Shown here: positions 7,970 to 18,870 of the stretch, piece after piece
Layout of the letters: each line of letters opens with the position of its first letter
Position numbering within the stretch: position 1 is the first letter of the stretch
Origin: DATKBT01 sp035546295
GTDB taxonomy: Bacteria > Acidobacteriota > Thermoanaerobaculia > Multivoradales > Multivoraceae
DNA: 33,691 bases
Direction: 5' to 3'
Assembly (NCBI GenBank): GCA_035546295.1
Contig: DATKBT010000043.1
Span: 1-33,691, forward strand
The notes under the pieces: model-generated
Told to the model about the DNA's origin: nothing
Databases searched by the model: none
Seen by the model: the letters and a program-made list of their open reading frames with translations, nothing else
Program-made: the position numbers and the translations under genes

Positions 7970-8060
7970 TCCGAGCCGTTTTTCCGCAGAGTTGTCTACA
8001 ACTTAAATCATTTAAATACAATTAGTTACAAACAATTCCGCGGCATCCACAGAGCCTGCT
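7970..8060. other. oriC: Candidate chromosomal replication origin (oriC)
   Basis: The 409-base dnaA-dnaN gap holds no convincing gene. Its right half contains a 37-base island (8001-8037) with only six G/C bases, in DNA that is otherwise strongly GC-rich, making it a natural unwinding element. DnaA-box-like sites flank it: TTTTCCGCA (7980-7988), TTGTCTACA (7992-8000) within the palindrome AGTTGT-CT-ACAACT (7990-8003), and GCATCCACA (8043-8051). Each differs from TTATCCACA at one to three positions. Location between dnaA and dnaN is the commonest bacterial origin site. The left half (7712-7970) shows no clear feature. A promoter for dnaN (TTGTCT 7992-7997, TACAAT 8017-8022, spacing 19) may overlap the island. 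Confidence 0.65.
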
Positions 8061-8100
8061 CCTCCTACGACTGTCTGATATAAGCTCAAGGTTCCTTCTC

Positions 8101-8110
8101 GGAGTAGGAG
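8101..8110 (+). promoter_or_regulatory. Ribosome binding site of dnaN
   Basis: GGAGTAGGAG lies 10 bases before the dnaN ATG. It contains two GGAG-type matches to the anti-Shine-Dalgarno and fixes the start at 8121. It is one of the clearer Shine-Dalgarno sequences in the window, where many genes have weak ones. Confidence 0.6.
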
Positions 8111-8120
8111 AGTCCCTCGC

Positions 8121-9218
8121 ATGAAGATCCGCATCGACCGGGCCGAGCTGCTCACGGAGCTCGCTCCCATGCAGGGAGTGGTGGAGCGGAAGTCGACGAT
8201 CCCCGTCCTCTCGCACCTGCTGCTGCGCGCCAAGGACGGCAAGCTGCACCTGGCGGCGACCGACCTCGACGTTTCGCTCACCTCCTGGTGCGAGGCCGAG
8301 GTCGCGCAGGAGGGTGCCCTCGCGGTTCAAGCTCGCAAGTTCCTCGAGATCGTGCGCGCGATGGCGGGCGAGAGCGTGGAGCTCTCGTTGGAGGAGACCA
8401 CGGCGCTGCGGTTGGTCTCGGGCAAGTCCCGTTTCAAGATCCACGGCCTCGCGCCCGACGACTTTCCGAGCCTCCCCAACGTCGAAGGCGAAGGCGCCAT
8501 CGAGCTTCCCTACGGCGACCTGCGGCGGATGATCGCCAAGGTCTTCTTTGCGGTGTCGGCGGAGGAGTCGCGCTTCCAGCTCAACGGAGCTCTGCTCAAG
8601 CCGAAGCAAGGGGCTCTGGAGTTGGTGGCGACCGACGGCCACCGGCTCGCTCTGGTCGAGAGCGAGCAGGCGGGCAGCGAGGAGATGGAGGGCGTTCTGG
8701 TGCCGCGCAAGGCGCTGCAGGAGCTGCAGCGCTTCGAAGGCGCGGAGTCGGTCTCCTTTCGGCGCGGCGAGCACCACTTGTCGTTCCGGGTCGGTCGCCG
8801 TGAGCTGATCTGCCGCATCCTCGAGGGCGCTTTTCCGGATTACGAGAAGGTCATCTCGAAGGACAACGATCGTCTCGCGGTCTTCGATCGCCAGCAGCTG
8901 TCGGAGGTGGTGCACCGGGTCGCTCTGCTCACCGGCGATCGGGCGCGCGCCGTTCGGATGCACTTCGAGGAGGGCGAGCTCACCGTTTCCGCGGCCAATC
9001 CGGACCTCGGTGAGGCGACCGAGACGCTCGAGTGCGAGTATCCGGGTCCCGAGATGGAGCTGGGGATCAACCCGGACTACCTGGGTCACTTCCTGGGTGC
9101 TGCCGAGACCGAGAAGGTCAGCTTCGACCTGAAGGACGCCAACAGCCAGTGCATCGGCCGGCCGGTGGAAGGCGCCGACGCGCGGTACCTGTGCGTGATC
9201 ATGCCGATGCGCCTCTGA
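8121..9218 (+). CDS. dnaN: DNA polymerase III sliding clamp (beta subunit)
   Basis: A 365-residue beta clamp, the usual length for the three-domain protein that dimerises around DNA and tethers polymerase and repair proteins. The N-terminus MKIRIDRAELLTEL, the segment KSTIPVLSHLLLRA, the central FQLNGALLKP and ATDGHRLALVE, and the C-terminal YLCVIMPMRL are all diagnostic. The final CVIMPMRL forms part of the hydrophobic pocket that binds clamp-interacting peptides. It starts at ATG 8121 behind a clear Shine-Dalgarno. It lies 120 bases upstream of recF, with no obvious terminator between, so co-transcription is likely. Nothing unusual was seen in the sequence. Confidence 0.99.
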   Translation: MKIRIDRAELLTELAPMQGVVERKSTIPVLSHLLLRAKDGKLHLAATDLDVSLTSWCEAEVAQEGALAVQARKFLEIVRAMAGESVELSLEETTALRLVSGKSRFKIHGLAPDDFPSLPNVEGEGAIELPYGDLRRMIAKVFFAVSAEESRFQLNGALLKPKQGALELVATDGHRLALVESEQAGSEEMEGVLVPRKALQELQRFEGAESVSFRRGEHHLSFRVGRRELICRILEGAFPDYEKVISKDNDRLAVFDRQQLSEVVHRVALLTGDRARAVRMHFEEGELTVSAANPDLGEATETLECEYPGPEMELGINPDYLGHFLGAAETEKVSFDLKDANSQCIGRPVEGADARYLCVIMPMRL

Positions 9219-9339
9219 GCGGGGCGACCTGGTCCTTCGAGATCCGTTCTCCGAGTCGGCGTTCGATCGGGCCCACCGGGCGCCCGCTTTCGCGAGCGCC
9301 GGCGCGCCCGATGCCTGCCGCCCGGTCGGGGACCGATCG

Positions 9340-10425
9340 TTGATCCGGCGACTCGAAGCGCAGCGGTTTCGCAACCTCGCTCCGCTGTCCTTGGTGCTCC
9401 GGGAGGGCTCCACCCTGCTGGTCGGTCCGATCGGCGCCGGCAAGACCAGCATCCTCGAGGCCGTCTACGTCGCGACCACGACGCGGAGCTTTCGCACCAG
9501 CAGGCTCGAGGAGTGCGTCCAGAGCTCAGCGGTCGCCGAGGAGCAGGGCTTCTGGTCCGCAGCCGAGGTCGAGAACGCGCGGCGCAGCCGGCTCGAGGTC
9601 GCCTGGAGCACCGCGGGTGGGCTGCAGCGGAGCGTCGACGGAGAACGCCTGTCGATCTCCGAGCACCTCGAGCGGCAACCGGTTCTGGCGTTCTCGTGGC
9701 AGGATGCAGAGACCTGGGTCGGCGATCCCGAGCTTCGCCGGCGGTTCGTCGATCGCGGTCTGGTCGCCGAACGGACCGCCGCGCTCGACCCTCTCTCGAA
9801 GTACCGTAGGGTGCTAGCCCACAAGCGTTCGCTGCTCGCCGAAGCGCGTGCTCGACTGTCCGATCTCGAGCCCTGGAACCAACTCTTCGCGGAGGCGGCC
9901 GGCGCCGTGCAGAGGATGCGCGCCGCCTACCTCGATCGGCTCGAGCGCGCGCTCGCCGAGGCGATCGGCGTCTCGGCTCTCGAGCTTCCCGGCGTGAGCC
10001 TGGCCTACCATCCGTCGCCGGCGGCCGAGGCCGGAGACGGACACGACCTCGGCCGGGTGCTCGCCCGGCTCGCGGCGCGCGAGATCGAGGCCAGGAGACC
10101 GCTCGTCGGACCCCATCGCGATGCGATCGAGCTCCGCTTCCGTGGACGCTCGCTCGATCGGGTGGCTTCCTCGGGCGAGCGCAAGGCGCTGGCCCTCCTG
10201 TGCCTGGCCGCCCAGGCAACGCTGCTGGAGGCTGCCGAACGCGACGCCGCCCTGCTGGTCGATGACGCCGACGTCGAGCTCGATCGACCGGGGCTCCGCG
10301 GCGTCTGGAAGGCCCTGCGCCGCGCACCCCAGGTGCTGGTCTCCTCGAATCGTCCGGAGGTTTGGGAGGGGCTCGGCGCGAGTCACCGTCTCGCTCTCGC
10401 GGAGGGTCGCGTCGTCTCTGGATAA
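9340..10425 (+). CDS. recF: DNA replication and repair protein RecF
   Basis: A 361-residue SMC-like ATPase that with RecO and RecR directs RecA to single-strand gaps. Visible: N-terminal RRLEAQRFRNL, Walker A GPIGAGKT (29-36), the RecF motif LVGPHRD, the ABC-type signature region SSGERKALALLCLAAQATLL and Walker B ALLVDDADVELDRP. Some signature positions are altered: Ile instead of the frequent Asn in the P-loop, LVGPHRDA rather than LVGPHRDD, and a Glu in the signature where Gln is common. The ATPase core nevertheless looks intact. The start is a TTG at 9340 with GGGGA about 8 bases upstream; no in-frame ATG or GTG precedes the conserved N-terminus. Position after dnaN supports the call. Confidence 0.93.
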   Translation: MIRRLEAQRFRNLAPLSLVLREGSTLLVGPIGAGKTSILEAVYVATTTRSFRTSRLEECVQSSAVAEEQGFWSAAEVENARRSRLEVAWSTAGGLQRSVDGERLSISEHLERQPVLAFSWQDAETWVGDPELRRRFVDRGLVAERTAALDPLSKYRRVLAHKRSLLAEARARLSDLEPWNQLFAEAAGAVQRMRAAYLDRLERALAEAIGVSALELPGVSLAYHPSPAAEAGDGHDLGRVLARLAAREIEARRPLVGPHRDAIELRFRGRSLDRVASSGERKALALLCLAAQATLLEAAERDAALLVDDADVELDRPGLRGVWKALRRAPQVLVSSNRPEVWEGLGASHRLALAEGRVVSG

Positions 10426-10474
10426 TCCACTGAAAACATTAGACTTACAGCCGAACGTCCGATCCCGACAGGGA

Positions 10475-10504
10475 TTGGGATCCGAGCCTTCGGTGTGATA
10501 GCGT
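10475..10504 (+). promoter_or_regulatory. Candidate promoter for gyrB
   Basis: TTGGGA (10475-10480) and TAGCGT (10499-10504) are spaced by 18 bases in the 265-base recF-gyrB gap. Both are imperfect. A start near 10511 would give a leader of about 180 bases. The remaining gap is C-rich with no open frame that looks coding. Confidence 0.25.
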
Positions 10505-10690
10505 GATTCGACGCACGAGGGCCCCCGATCCCGGCCTGGGATCCCCGACCTATGACCGGCCCCACGGGCCGTCCCATGAGCTGCGAAGTGGACCCTCGAA
10601 GAGGGCCGCGAGCCCTCCTCCGAGCCTTCGCTCCGCCCCTCCCTCTGCGTCTCCCGCCTTTCCCTGAACCGTTCACTGCGAGCCGACTCG

Positions 10691-13183
<2,493 letters not shown>

Positions 13184-13271
13184 GCGGGAGGAGCCCGCCG
13201 CAGCGCCGCGTCGACGGCTTCGGCGCTAGCGGACGAGGCGCGCCCCGCGCAGCCATCACCGCCAACAGCCC

Positions 13272-15821
13272 ATGAGCGAAGAGATCCTCCCACCCGAGTC
13301 GTCGAGGCCGGTCCATCTCGAAGCGGAGATGAAGCGCAGCTACCTCGATTACGCGATGAGCGTGATCGTGGGGCGCGCGCTTCCGGACGTGCGCGACGGG
13401 CTCAAGCCCGTGCACCGGCGCGTGCTCTACGGCATGTGGGAGAGCGGCAACCTGTCGAACCGCCCCTACAAGAAGTCGGCGCGCATCGTCGGCGACGTGA
13501 TGGGCAAGTACCACCCGCACGGCGACGCCGCCATCTACGACACGGTGGCGCGCATGGCGCAGGACTTCTCCATGCGCTACCCGCTGGTCGACGGCCAGGG
13601 CAACTTCGGATCGATCGACGGCGACAACCCGGCCGCGATGCGCTACACCGAGGTGCGCCTGACCAAGCTCGCCGAGGAGATGCTGCGCGACGACATCGAC
13701 AAGGATACGGTGCCCTGGGTGCCGAACTACGACGGCTCCGAGCAGGAGCCGGCGGTGCTTCCGGCGCGCCTGCCGAACCTGCTGATCAACGGTTCCTCCG
13801 GCATCGCGGTAGGCATGGCCACGACCATCCCGCCGCACAACCTCACCGAGGTGATCGCAGGGCTCGAGCTCCTGATCGAGAGCCCGGACGCCACCCTCGC
13901 CGAGCTGATGGAGAAGATCCCGGGCCCCGACTTCCCGACCGCCGGGACCATCCACGGAGTGGCCGGAATCCAATCGGCGTACGCGACCGGCCGGGGCGCC
14001 ATCCAGGTCCGGGCCAAGGCCGGGGTCGAGGAGCTCAAGGGCGACCGGCACGCCATCGTGGTCACCGAGATCCCGTACCAGGTCAACAAGAAGCGCCTGC
14101 TGGAGCGCATCGCCGAGCTGGTGCGCGAGAAGAAGCTCGACGGCATCAGCGACCTGCGCGACGAGTCCGACCGTCGCGGCATCCGGATCGTCGTCGAGCT
14201 GCGCCGCGGTGAGATCCCCGAGGTCGTCTTGAACATGCTCTACAAGATGACCCAGATGCAGGTGACGGTGGGCATGAACATGCTCGCCATCGTCAACAAC
14301 CGCCCCGAGGTCCTGACGCTGCACGACCTCCTGCGCCACTTCCTCGATCACCGCAAGACGGTGGTGGTGCGGCGCACCCGCTACGACCTGCGCAAGGCGG
14401 AGGAGCGCGCCCACATCCTGGAGGGGCTGCTCAAGGCGCTCGACCACCTCGACGAGGTGATCACCACGATTCGCACCAGCCAGACGCCCCCCGAGGCGCG
14501 CGAACGCCTGGTCGAGAACTTCTCGTTCAGCGAGGCGCAGGCGCAGGCGATCCTCGACATGCGGCTCCAGCGCCTCACCGGGCTCGAACGCGAGAAGATC
14601 GTCGACGAGTATCGCGAGCTGATGGCCAGGATCGAGTCGTTGCGCTCGATCCTCAACTCCGACCAGCTGGTGCTCGAGGAGATCCGCCGCGAGCTGCGCG
14701 AGCTGCAGGAGTCCTTCGGCGATCAGCGCCGCACGACGATCCTCCCGTACGAGGGCGAGATCACCATCGAGGACCTGATCGCCGACGAGGACATGGTGAT
14801 CACGGTGACCGCCTCGGGATACGTCAAGCGTTCGCCGCTCTCGCTCTACCGAGCGCAGCATCGCGGCGGCAAGGGTCGCACCGGGATGAGCACCAAGGAC
14901 GAGGACATCGTGGAGCACCTCCACATCGCGTCCGCCCATAGCTACGTCCTGGTGTTCACCGACGACGGCCAGGTCCACTGGCTCAAGGTGCACGAGATCC
15001 CGGAGCTGGGTCCGGCCGCCCGCGGCAAGGCGATCGTCAACCTGCTCAATCTCGAGCCCGACCAGCGCGTGGCGACCACCATCGCAGTGCGCGAGTTCGA
15101 GGAGGACCGATACCTGCTGTTCGGCACCGAGCGCGGCGTGGTCAAGAAGACGGCGCTGGCCGCTTACTCGAATCCGCGGGCCGGCGGCATCATCGCGATC
15201 AACATCGACGACGACGATCGGCTGCTCCAGGTGCGCATCACCGACGGCACCCACCACGTGGTGATGGCGACCGCCAAGGGCCTGTCGATCCACTTCCCCG
15301 AGTCCGACGTGCGCGCGATGGGCCGGGTCTCGCGCGGCGTTCGCGGCATCGCCCTGCGCGAGGGAGATCGCGTGGTTTCGGTCGAGTCGATCGCGCCCGA
15401 GGGGGACCTGCTCACCATCTCCGAGCACGGCTACGGCAAGCGCACGGCGCTCTCCGAGTACCGGATCCAGAGCCGCGGCGGCAAGGGCATCATCAACCTC
15501 AAGGTCTCCAAGAAGACCGGAGAGGTCGTCGCCCTGCGTCAGGTCGAGGACGACACCGGCATCATGCTGATCACCCAGGAGGGCAAGATCATCCGCCTGA
15601 TCGCCGGCAGCGTCTCGCGCATCGGCCGCTCGACCCAGGGCGTGCGGGTGATGGATCTGGGAGCCGAGGATCGGATCGTCGCCGCGGCCAAGATCCCCGA
15701 TCGCGAGGCCGCCGAGCAGGTCATCGAGGCCGAGGTCGAGGCCATCGAGGAGGCCGCGCCGCCTTCCGACGCCGACCGCGACGGCGACGGCGACGGCGAC
15801 GGCGACGAAACGGTGCACTGA
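13272..15821 (+). CDS. gyrA: DNA gyrase subunit A
   Basis: An 849-residue breakage-reunion subunit. The catalytic tyrosine is Y125 in AAMRYTEVRL. The quinolone-determining region reads GKYHPHGDAAIYDTVARM, so the position equal to E. coli Ser83 is Ala (A86) while Asp87 is kept (D90). The GyrA box that distinguishes gyrase from topoisomerase IV is present in the C-terminal beta-pinwheel as QHRGGKG, and a second SRGGKG blade is seen later. The protein ends in an acidic tail containing a run of Gly-Asp pairs encoded by a six-base repeat. With GyrB it forms the A2B2 enzyme. The ATG at 13272 gives a normal N-terminus. Confidence 0.99.
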   Translation: MSEEILPPESSRPVHLEAEMKRSYLDYAMSVIVGRALPDVRDGLKPVHRRVLYGMWESGNLSNRPYKKSARIVGDVMGKYHPHGDAAIYDTVARMAQDFSMRYPLVDGQGNFGSIDGDNPAAMRYTEVRLTKLAEEMLRDDIDKDTVPWVPNYDGSEQEPAVLPARLPNLLINGSSGIAVGMATTIPPHNLTEVIAGLELLIESPDATLAELMEKIPGPDFPTAGTIHGVAGIQSAYATGRGAIQVRAKAGVEELKGDRHAIVVTEIPYQVNKKRLLERIAELVREKKLDGISDLRDESDRRGIRIVVELRRGEIPEVVLNMLYKMTQMQVTVGMNMLAIVNNRPEVLTLHDLLRHFLDHRKTVVVRRTRYDLRKAEERAHILEGLLKALDHLDEVITTIRTSQTPPEARERLVENFSFSEAQAQAILDMRLQRLTGLEREKIVDEYRELMARIESLRSILNSDQLVLEEIRRELRELQESFGDQRRTTILPYEGEITIEDLIADEDMVITVTASGYVKRSPLSLYRAQHRGGKGRTGMSTKDEDIVEHLHIASAHSYVLVFTDDGQVHWLKVHEIPELGPAARGKAIVNLLNLEPDQRVATTIAVREFEEDRYLLFGTERGVVKKTALAAYSNPRAGGIIAINIDDDDRLLQVRITDGTHHVVMATAKGLSIHFPESDVRAMGRVSRGVRGIALREGDRVVSVESIAPEGDLLTISEHGYGKRTALSEYRIQSRGGKGIINLKVSKKTGEVVALRQVEDDTGIMLITQEGKIIRLIAGSVSRIGRSTQGVRVMDLGAEDRIVAAAKIPDREAAEQVIEAEVEAIEEAAPPSDADRDGDGDGDGDETVH
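15779..15807 (+). repeat. Short GACGGC repeat in the gyrA tail
   Basis: About four to five tandem copies of the hexamer GACGGC encode alternating Asp and Gly at the GyrA C-terminus. Copy-number change by multiples of six would keep the frame. It may simply reflect the acidic tail found in many GyrA proteins. Confidence 0.6.
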
Positions 15822-16067
15822 GGCTCTGCCCGATCGGACGTGGGGGGGATCCGGTGCGCGGCGCAGCAGCCGCGACCTGACGGCGAGGCGGCCATGGTCC
15901 GGGCGCTCGGCGGCCGTCCGGCACGCCGTCCCGGTCCGTCGGCGATCAACGATCTCGCGGTCCGCGAGCCGTGGCCTCGACGAGCCGATCGCCGCCGCCG
16001 CTTTCTCGCCGCTGGGCGGGTATCATGCGCCCCGAGGCGCCCGACCGCACCCTGCATGGAGACCCGA

Positions 16068-16730
16068 ATGGACTTCTTCCTCGACACCGCCGACCTCGAG
16101 GAGATCGAGACCGGACTCGCCTGGGGCATGGTCGACGGCATCACGACCAACCCGAGCCTCATCGCCAGCCAGGGCAAGCCCTACCTGCCCACGGTCAAGG
16201 AGATCGCCGAGCTGGTGCCGGGCCCGGTCAGCGGCGAAGTGCTCGCCGTCGAGTACGAGGAGATGCTCGAGCAGGGGAGGAGGCTCGCGGGGCTCGCCGA
16301 GAACATCGTGGTCAAGCTGCCGCTCTCCCCCGACGGACTGCGCGCGGTCGGTACCTTGTCGTCGGAGGGGGTCGAGACGAACGTCACCCTCTGCTTCTCG
16401 GCAGCGCAGGCCCTGCTCGCCGCCAAGGCCGGGGCGACCTACATTTCGCCGTTCGTTGGACGCCTCGACGACGTCGGTCACGACGGCATGGCGTTGATCG
16501 AGCAGATCGTCGAGATGTACTCGAACTATCCGTTCGAGACGAGGGTGCTGGCCGCCTCGGTGCGGCATCCACTCCACGTGGTGCAGGCCGCCGAGATGGG
16601 GGCGGACGTCGCGACGATCCCGTTCAAGGTGCTCGAGCGGCTCTACCGGCATCCGCTCACCGACGTCGGACTGGACCGTTTCCTCGCCGATTGGCGCGCC
16701 ACCGGCCGCGACTTCGACGAAGGCTCCTGA
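16068..16730 (+). CDS. tal: Short-type transaldolase (TalC/FSA family)
   Basis: A 220-residue (beta/alpha)8 class I aldolase of the small transaldolase/fructose-6-phosphate aldolase family. Transaldolase moves a dihydroxyacetone unit between sugar phosphates in the pentose phosphate pathway. Visible: MDFFLDTADLEEI and GITTNPSLI at the N-terminus, NIVVKLPLSPDGL with Schiff-base lysine K83, and VTLCFSAAQALLAAKAGA. The segment SPFVGRLDD has Phe (F129) where true fructose-6-phosphate aldolases have Tyr. In E. coli TalB the equivalent Phe-to-Tyr change gives aldolase activity, so transaldolase is the better call. ATG at 16068 has GGAG upstream; an in-frame ATG at 16056 is less likely. A -10-like TATCAT lies at 16021-16026. 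The upstream gap (15822-16067) shows no other gene. Confidence 0.93.
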   Translation: MDFFLDTADLEEIETGLAWGMVDGITTNPSLIASQGKPYLPTVKEIAELVPGPVSGEVLAVEYEEMLEQGRRLAGLAENIVVKLPLSPDGLRAVGTLSSEGVETNVTLCFSAAQALLAAKAGATYISPFVGRLDDVGHDGMALIEQIVEMYSNYPFETRVLAASVRHPLHVVQAAEMGADVATIPFKVLERLYRHPLTDVGLDRFLADWRATGRDFDEGS

Positions 16731-16734
16731 ACAG

Positions 16735-16789
16735 CCCCCCAAAAGGTAGGCCCCCCCGAGGCAAGCCCCCCGAAGGCAGGGCCGCCCCC
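16735..16789 (+). repeat. Imperfect tandem repeat of C-runs between tal and the CPBP gene
   Basis: Three imperfect units of 15-16 bases, each a run of six or seven C followed by a purine-rich GAGGCAAG/GAAGGCAGG-like part, occupy 16735-16781. A further C-run ends at 16789. The tract lies just after the tal stop and before the first membrane segment of the next gene, where no normal start codon exists. Confidence 0.6.
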
Positions 16790-16843
16790 GGGCCGCTCCT
16801 CGCCGGGTCGTCGCCGATCTATCGGCTCGGCTGGGTCTTCTAC

Positions 16844-17383
16844 ATGGCGCTCTCGATCGCGGGCCTGGTCTGGGTCGGGATCCGCGATCGCGGGATCGAT
16901 CTCGAGCTCTTCCTCGACCCCGCCGCCTGGCCGCTCGACCTCGCCATTGGGCTGGGCGCGGCGCTCGGTCTCGCCGCGCTCTGGGAGGTGGCGCACCGCC
17001 TGGTGCCGGCGGCCCAACGTCTCAGCCGCGAGCTCGCAGCGGCGGTCGGCCCGATTCCCGTCAACGAAGCGCTGGCGCTCGCGCTGCTCTCCGGGATCGG
17101 CGAGGAGCTGTTCTTCCGCGGTGCGCTTCAGGGCTCGATCGGACTCTGGTGGGCGAGCGCGATCTTCGCGCTGCTGCACACCGGTCCGGGACGGGCGCTT
17201 CGGATGTGGACCCTGCTGGCCGCCGCGGCGGGGCTCGGACTCGGGGCCCTGGTTCTGTGGCGCGGCAACCTGCTCGCGGCGATCGTCGCACACGCGGCCT
17301 TCAACGCGCTCGGGCTGGTGCGACTCTCCCGCCTCGCCGCCGCGCTCGGCGGTGGCGAGCCGGGAGGCGGCGCGAGCGGGTGA
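16844..17383 (+). CDS. CPBP family intramembrane glutamic endopeptidase
   Basis: A membrane protein of the CPBP (Abi/Rce1-like) family. Known members are intramembrane proteases acting on prenylated proteins or peptides. Three conserved motifs are present: GEELFFRG (E87, E88, R92), FALLH (H112) and HAAFN (H150, N154), with hydrophobic helices before, between and after them. The ATG at 16844 gives 179 residues but cuts into the first hydrophobic segment. The frame stays open upstream (YRLGWVFYM and further), yet no ATG, GTG or TTG occurs between the tal stop and 16844, so the true start is either this ATG or a rare codon. It runs in the same direction as tal. The target is unknown; no prenylation substrate is visible nearby. 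Confidence 0.75.
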   Translation: MALSIAGLVWVGIRDRGIDLELFLDPAAWPLDLAIGLGAALGLAALWEVAHRLVPAAQRLSRELAAAVGPIPVNEALALALLSGIGEELFFRGALQGSIGLWWASAIFALLHTGPGRALRMWTLLAAAAGLGLGALVLWRGNLLAAIVAHAAFNALGLVRLSRLAAALGGGEPGGGASG

Positions 17384-17487
17384 TAGTCTGGCGGCTCCCT
17401 CCGGGCCGTGCAGCCGCGCGCGCCCTCTTCCTCGTTGGCGCCACCCCCGAAGAACGACCGCGCGTCATCAATCGCGAGAGCACATCG

Positions 17488-18870
17488 ATGAGCCCGACCG
17501 CCGACGTCTTCGAGCGCATCGAGCGCGAGCAGGAGAGCTACCTGTCCGAGCTCCAGGACTACCTGCGCATCCCGTCGATCTCGACCGATCCGGCCTACGC
17601 CCAGGAGGTGCGGCGGTGCGCCGAGTTCCTGCGCGCCAAGATGCGGGAGGCCGGACTCGATGCCGAGCTGATCGAGACCGACAAGCACCCGCTGGTCTAC
17701 GCCGAGTGGCTGGGCGCGGAGGGCGCGCCGACCCTCCTGTTCTACGGGCACTACGACGTGCAGCCTCCCGATCCGCTCGAGGAATGGCGCCACCCGCCCT
17801 TCGAGCCCACGATCGAGGGGGATCACCTGGTGGCGCGCGGCGCCACCGACGACAAGGGGCAGTCCTTCGCCCACCTCAAGGCGGTGGCGGCGACGCTCGC
17901 CGAGCGCGGGCGGCTGCCCGTCAACGTCAAGTTCCTGGTCGAGGGGGAGGAGGAGTCCGGCGGGGAGTCGATCGAGGCCTACGTGAAGTCCGATCGTGGC
18001 GAGCGGCTCGCGTGCGACGCGGTGGTGATCTCCGACTCCTCGATGTACGGACCCGGTCAACCGTCGCTCCTCTACGGGCTCAAGGGTCTGCTCTACACCG
18101 AGGTTCGGGTGGTCGGGCCGAACCGGGACCTGCACTCGGGCACCTTCGGCGGCGCGGTCACCAACCCGCTCAACGCACTCGCCGAGATCCTCGCGAGGCT
18201 GCGCGACCCCGAGACCGGCCGCGTCCTCGTCCCCGGCTTCTACGACGACGTACGTCCGCTCGAGGACTGGGAGCGGGAGCAGTTCGCGAATCTGCCCTTC
18301 GATGCCGAAGAGTACCGCGCCGCGATCGGCGTCCCCGCGCTGGTCGGCGAGGAGGGCTACAGCACCCTCGAGCGGGCCTGGGTGCGGCCGACCTGCGACG
18401 TCAACGGCATCTGGGGGGGCTACCAGGGTCCGGGAGCCAAGACCGTGATCGCCGCCAGGGGGGGAGCAAAGGTCTCGATGCGCCTGGTGCCGGACCAGGA
18501 GCCGAAACGCATCGCGGCGGCGTTCGCCGAGCACGTGAAGGCGGTGGCGCCGCCCGGCGTCGAGGTCGCGGTCACGATCCTGCACCACGCACCGCCGGTG
18601 CTCATCGACACCGACGTGCCGATCGCCCACGCCGCGCTCGACGCGATGGAGGAGGTATGGGGCAAGCGGCCGGTGCTGGTGCGCGAGGGGGGCTCGATCC
18701 CGATCGTGGCGACGTTCATCGAGGCCCTCGAGGCACCGGTTCTGCTCCTCGGCTTCGGTCTCTCCGACGACCGGCTGCACTCTCCCAACGAGAAGTTCGA
18801 CATCCCCCACTTCTACGGCGGGATCCGCTCGATCGCGCGGCTACTCGACCGGGTCGCCGAGCCGGCGTGA
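17488..18870 (+). CDS. M20 family metallopeptidase (dipeptidase-type)
   Basis: A 460-residue co-catalytic zinc exopeptidase. The M20 layout is complete: FYGHYDVQPPDP (zinc ligand H88, D90), ARGATDDKGQ (bridging Asp near 121), FLVEGEEESGG (catalytic E154, zinc ligand E155), the dimerisation domain segment NRDLHSGTFGGAVTNP, and DDRLHSPNEKFD with the last histidine. The pattern and length match cytosolic dipeptidases or carnosinase-like enzymes rather than aminoacylases. No signal peptide is seen. ATG at 17488 follows a weak GAGAG. A TAGTCT hexamer at 17384-17389, just past the CPBP stop, could be its -10. Its stop overlaps the next gene's GTG (GTGA). Confidence 0.92.
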   Translation: MSPTADVFERIEREQESYLSELQDYLRIPSISTDPAYAQEVRRCAEFLRAKMREAGLDAELIETDKHPLVYAEWLGAEGAPTLLFYGHYDVQPPDPLEEWRHPPFEPTIEGDHLVARGATDDKGQSFAHLKAVAATLAERGRLPVNVKFLVEGEEESGGESIEAYVKSDRGERLACDAVVISDSSMYGPGQPSLLYGLKGLLYTEVRVVGPNRDLHSGTFGGAVTNPLNALAEILARLRDPETGRVLVPGFYDDVRPLEDWEREQFANLPFDAEEYRAAIGVPALVGEEGYSTLERAWVRPTCDVNGIWGGYQGPGAKTVIAARGGAKVSMRLVPDQEPKRIAAAFAEHVKAVAPPGVEVAVTILHHAPPVLIDTDVPIAHAALDAMEEVWGKRPVLVREGGSIPIVATFIEALEAPVLLLGFGLSDDRLHSPNEKFDIPHFYGGIRSIARLLDRVAEPA

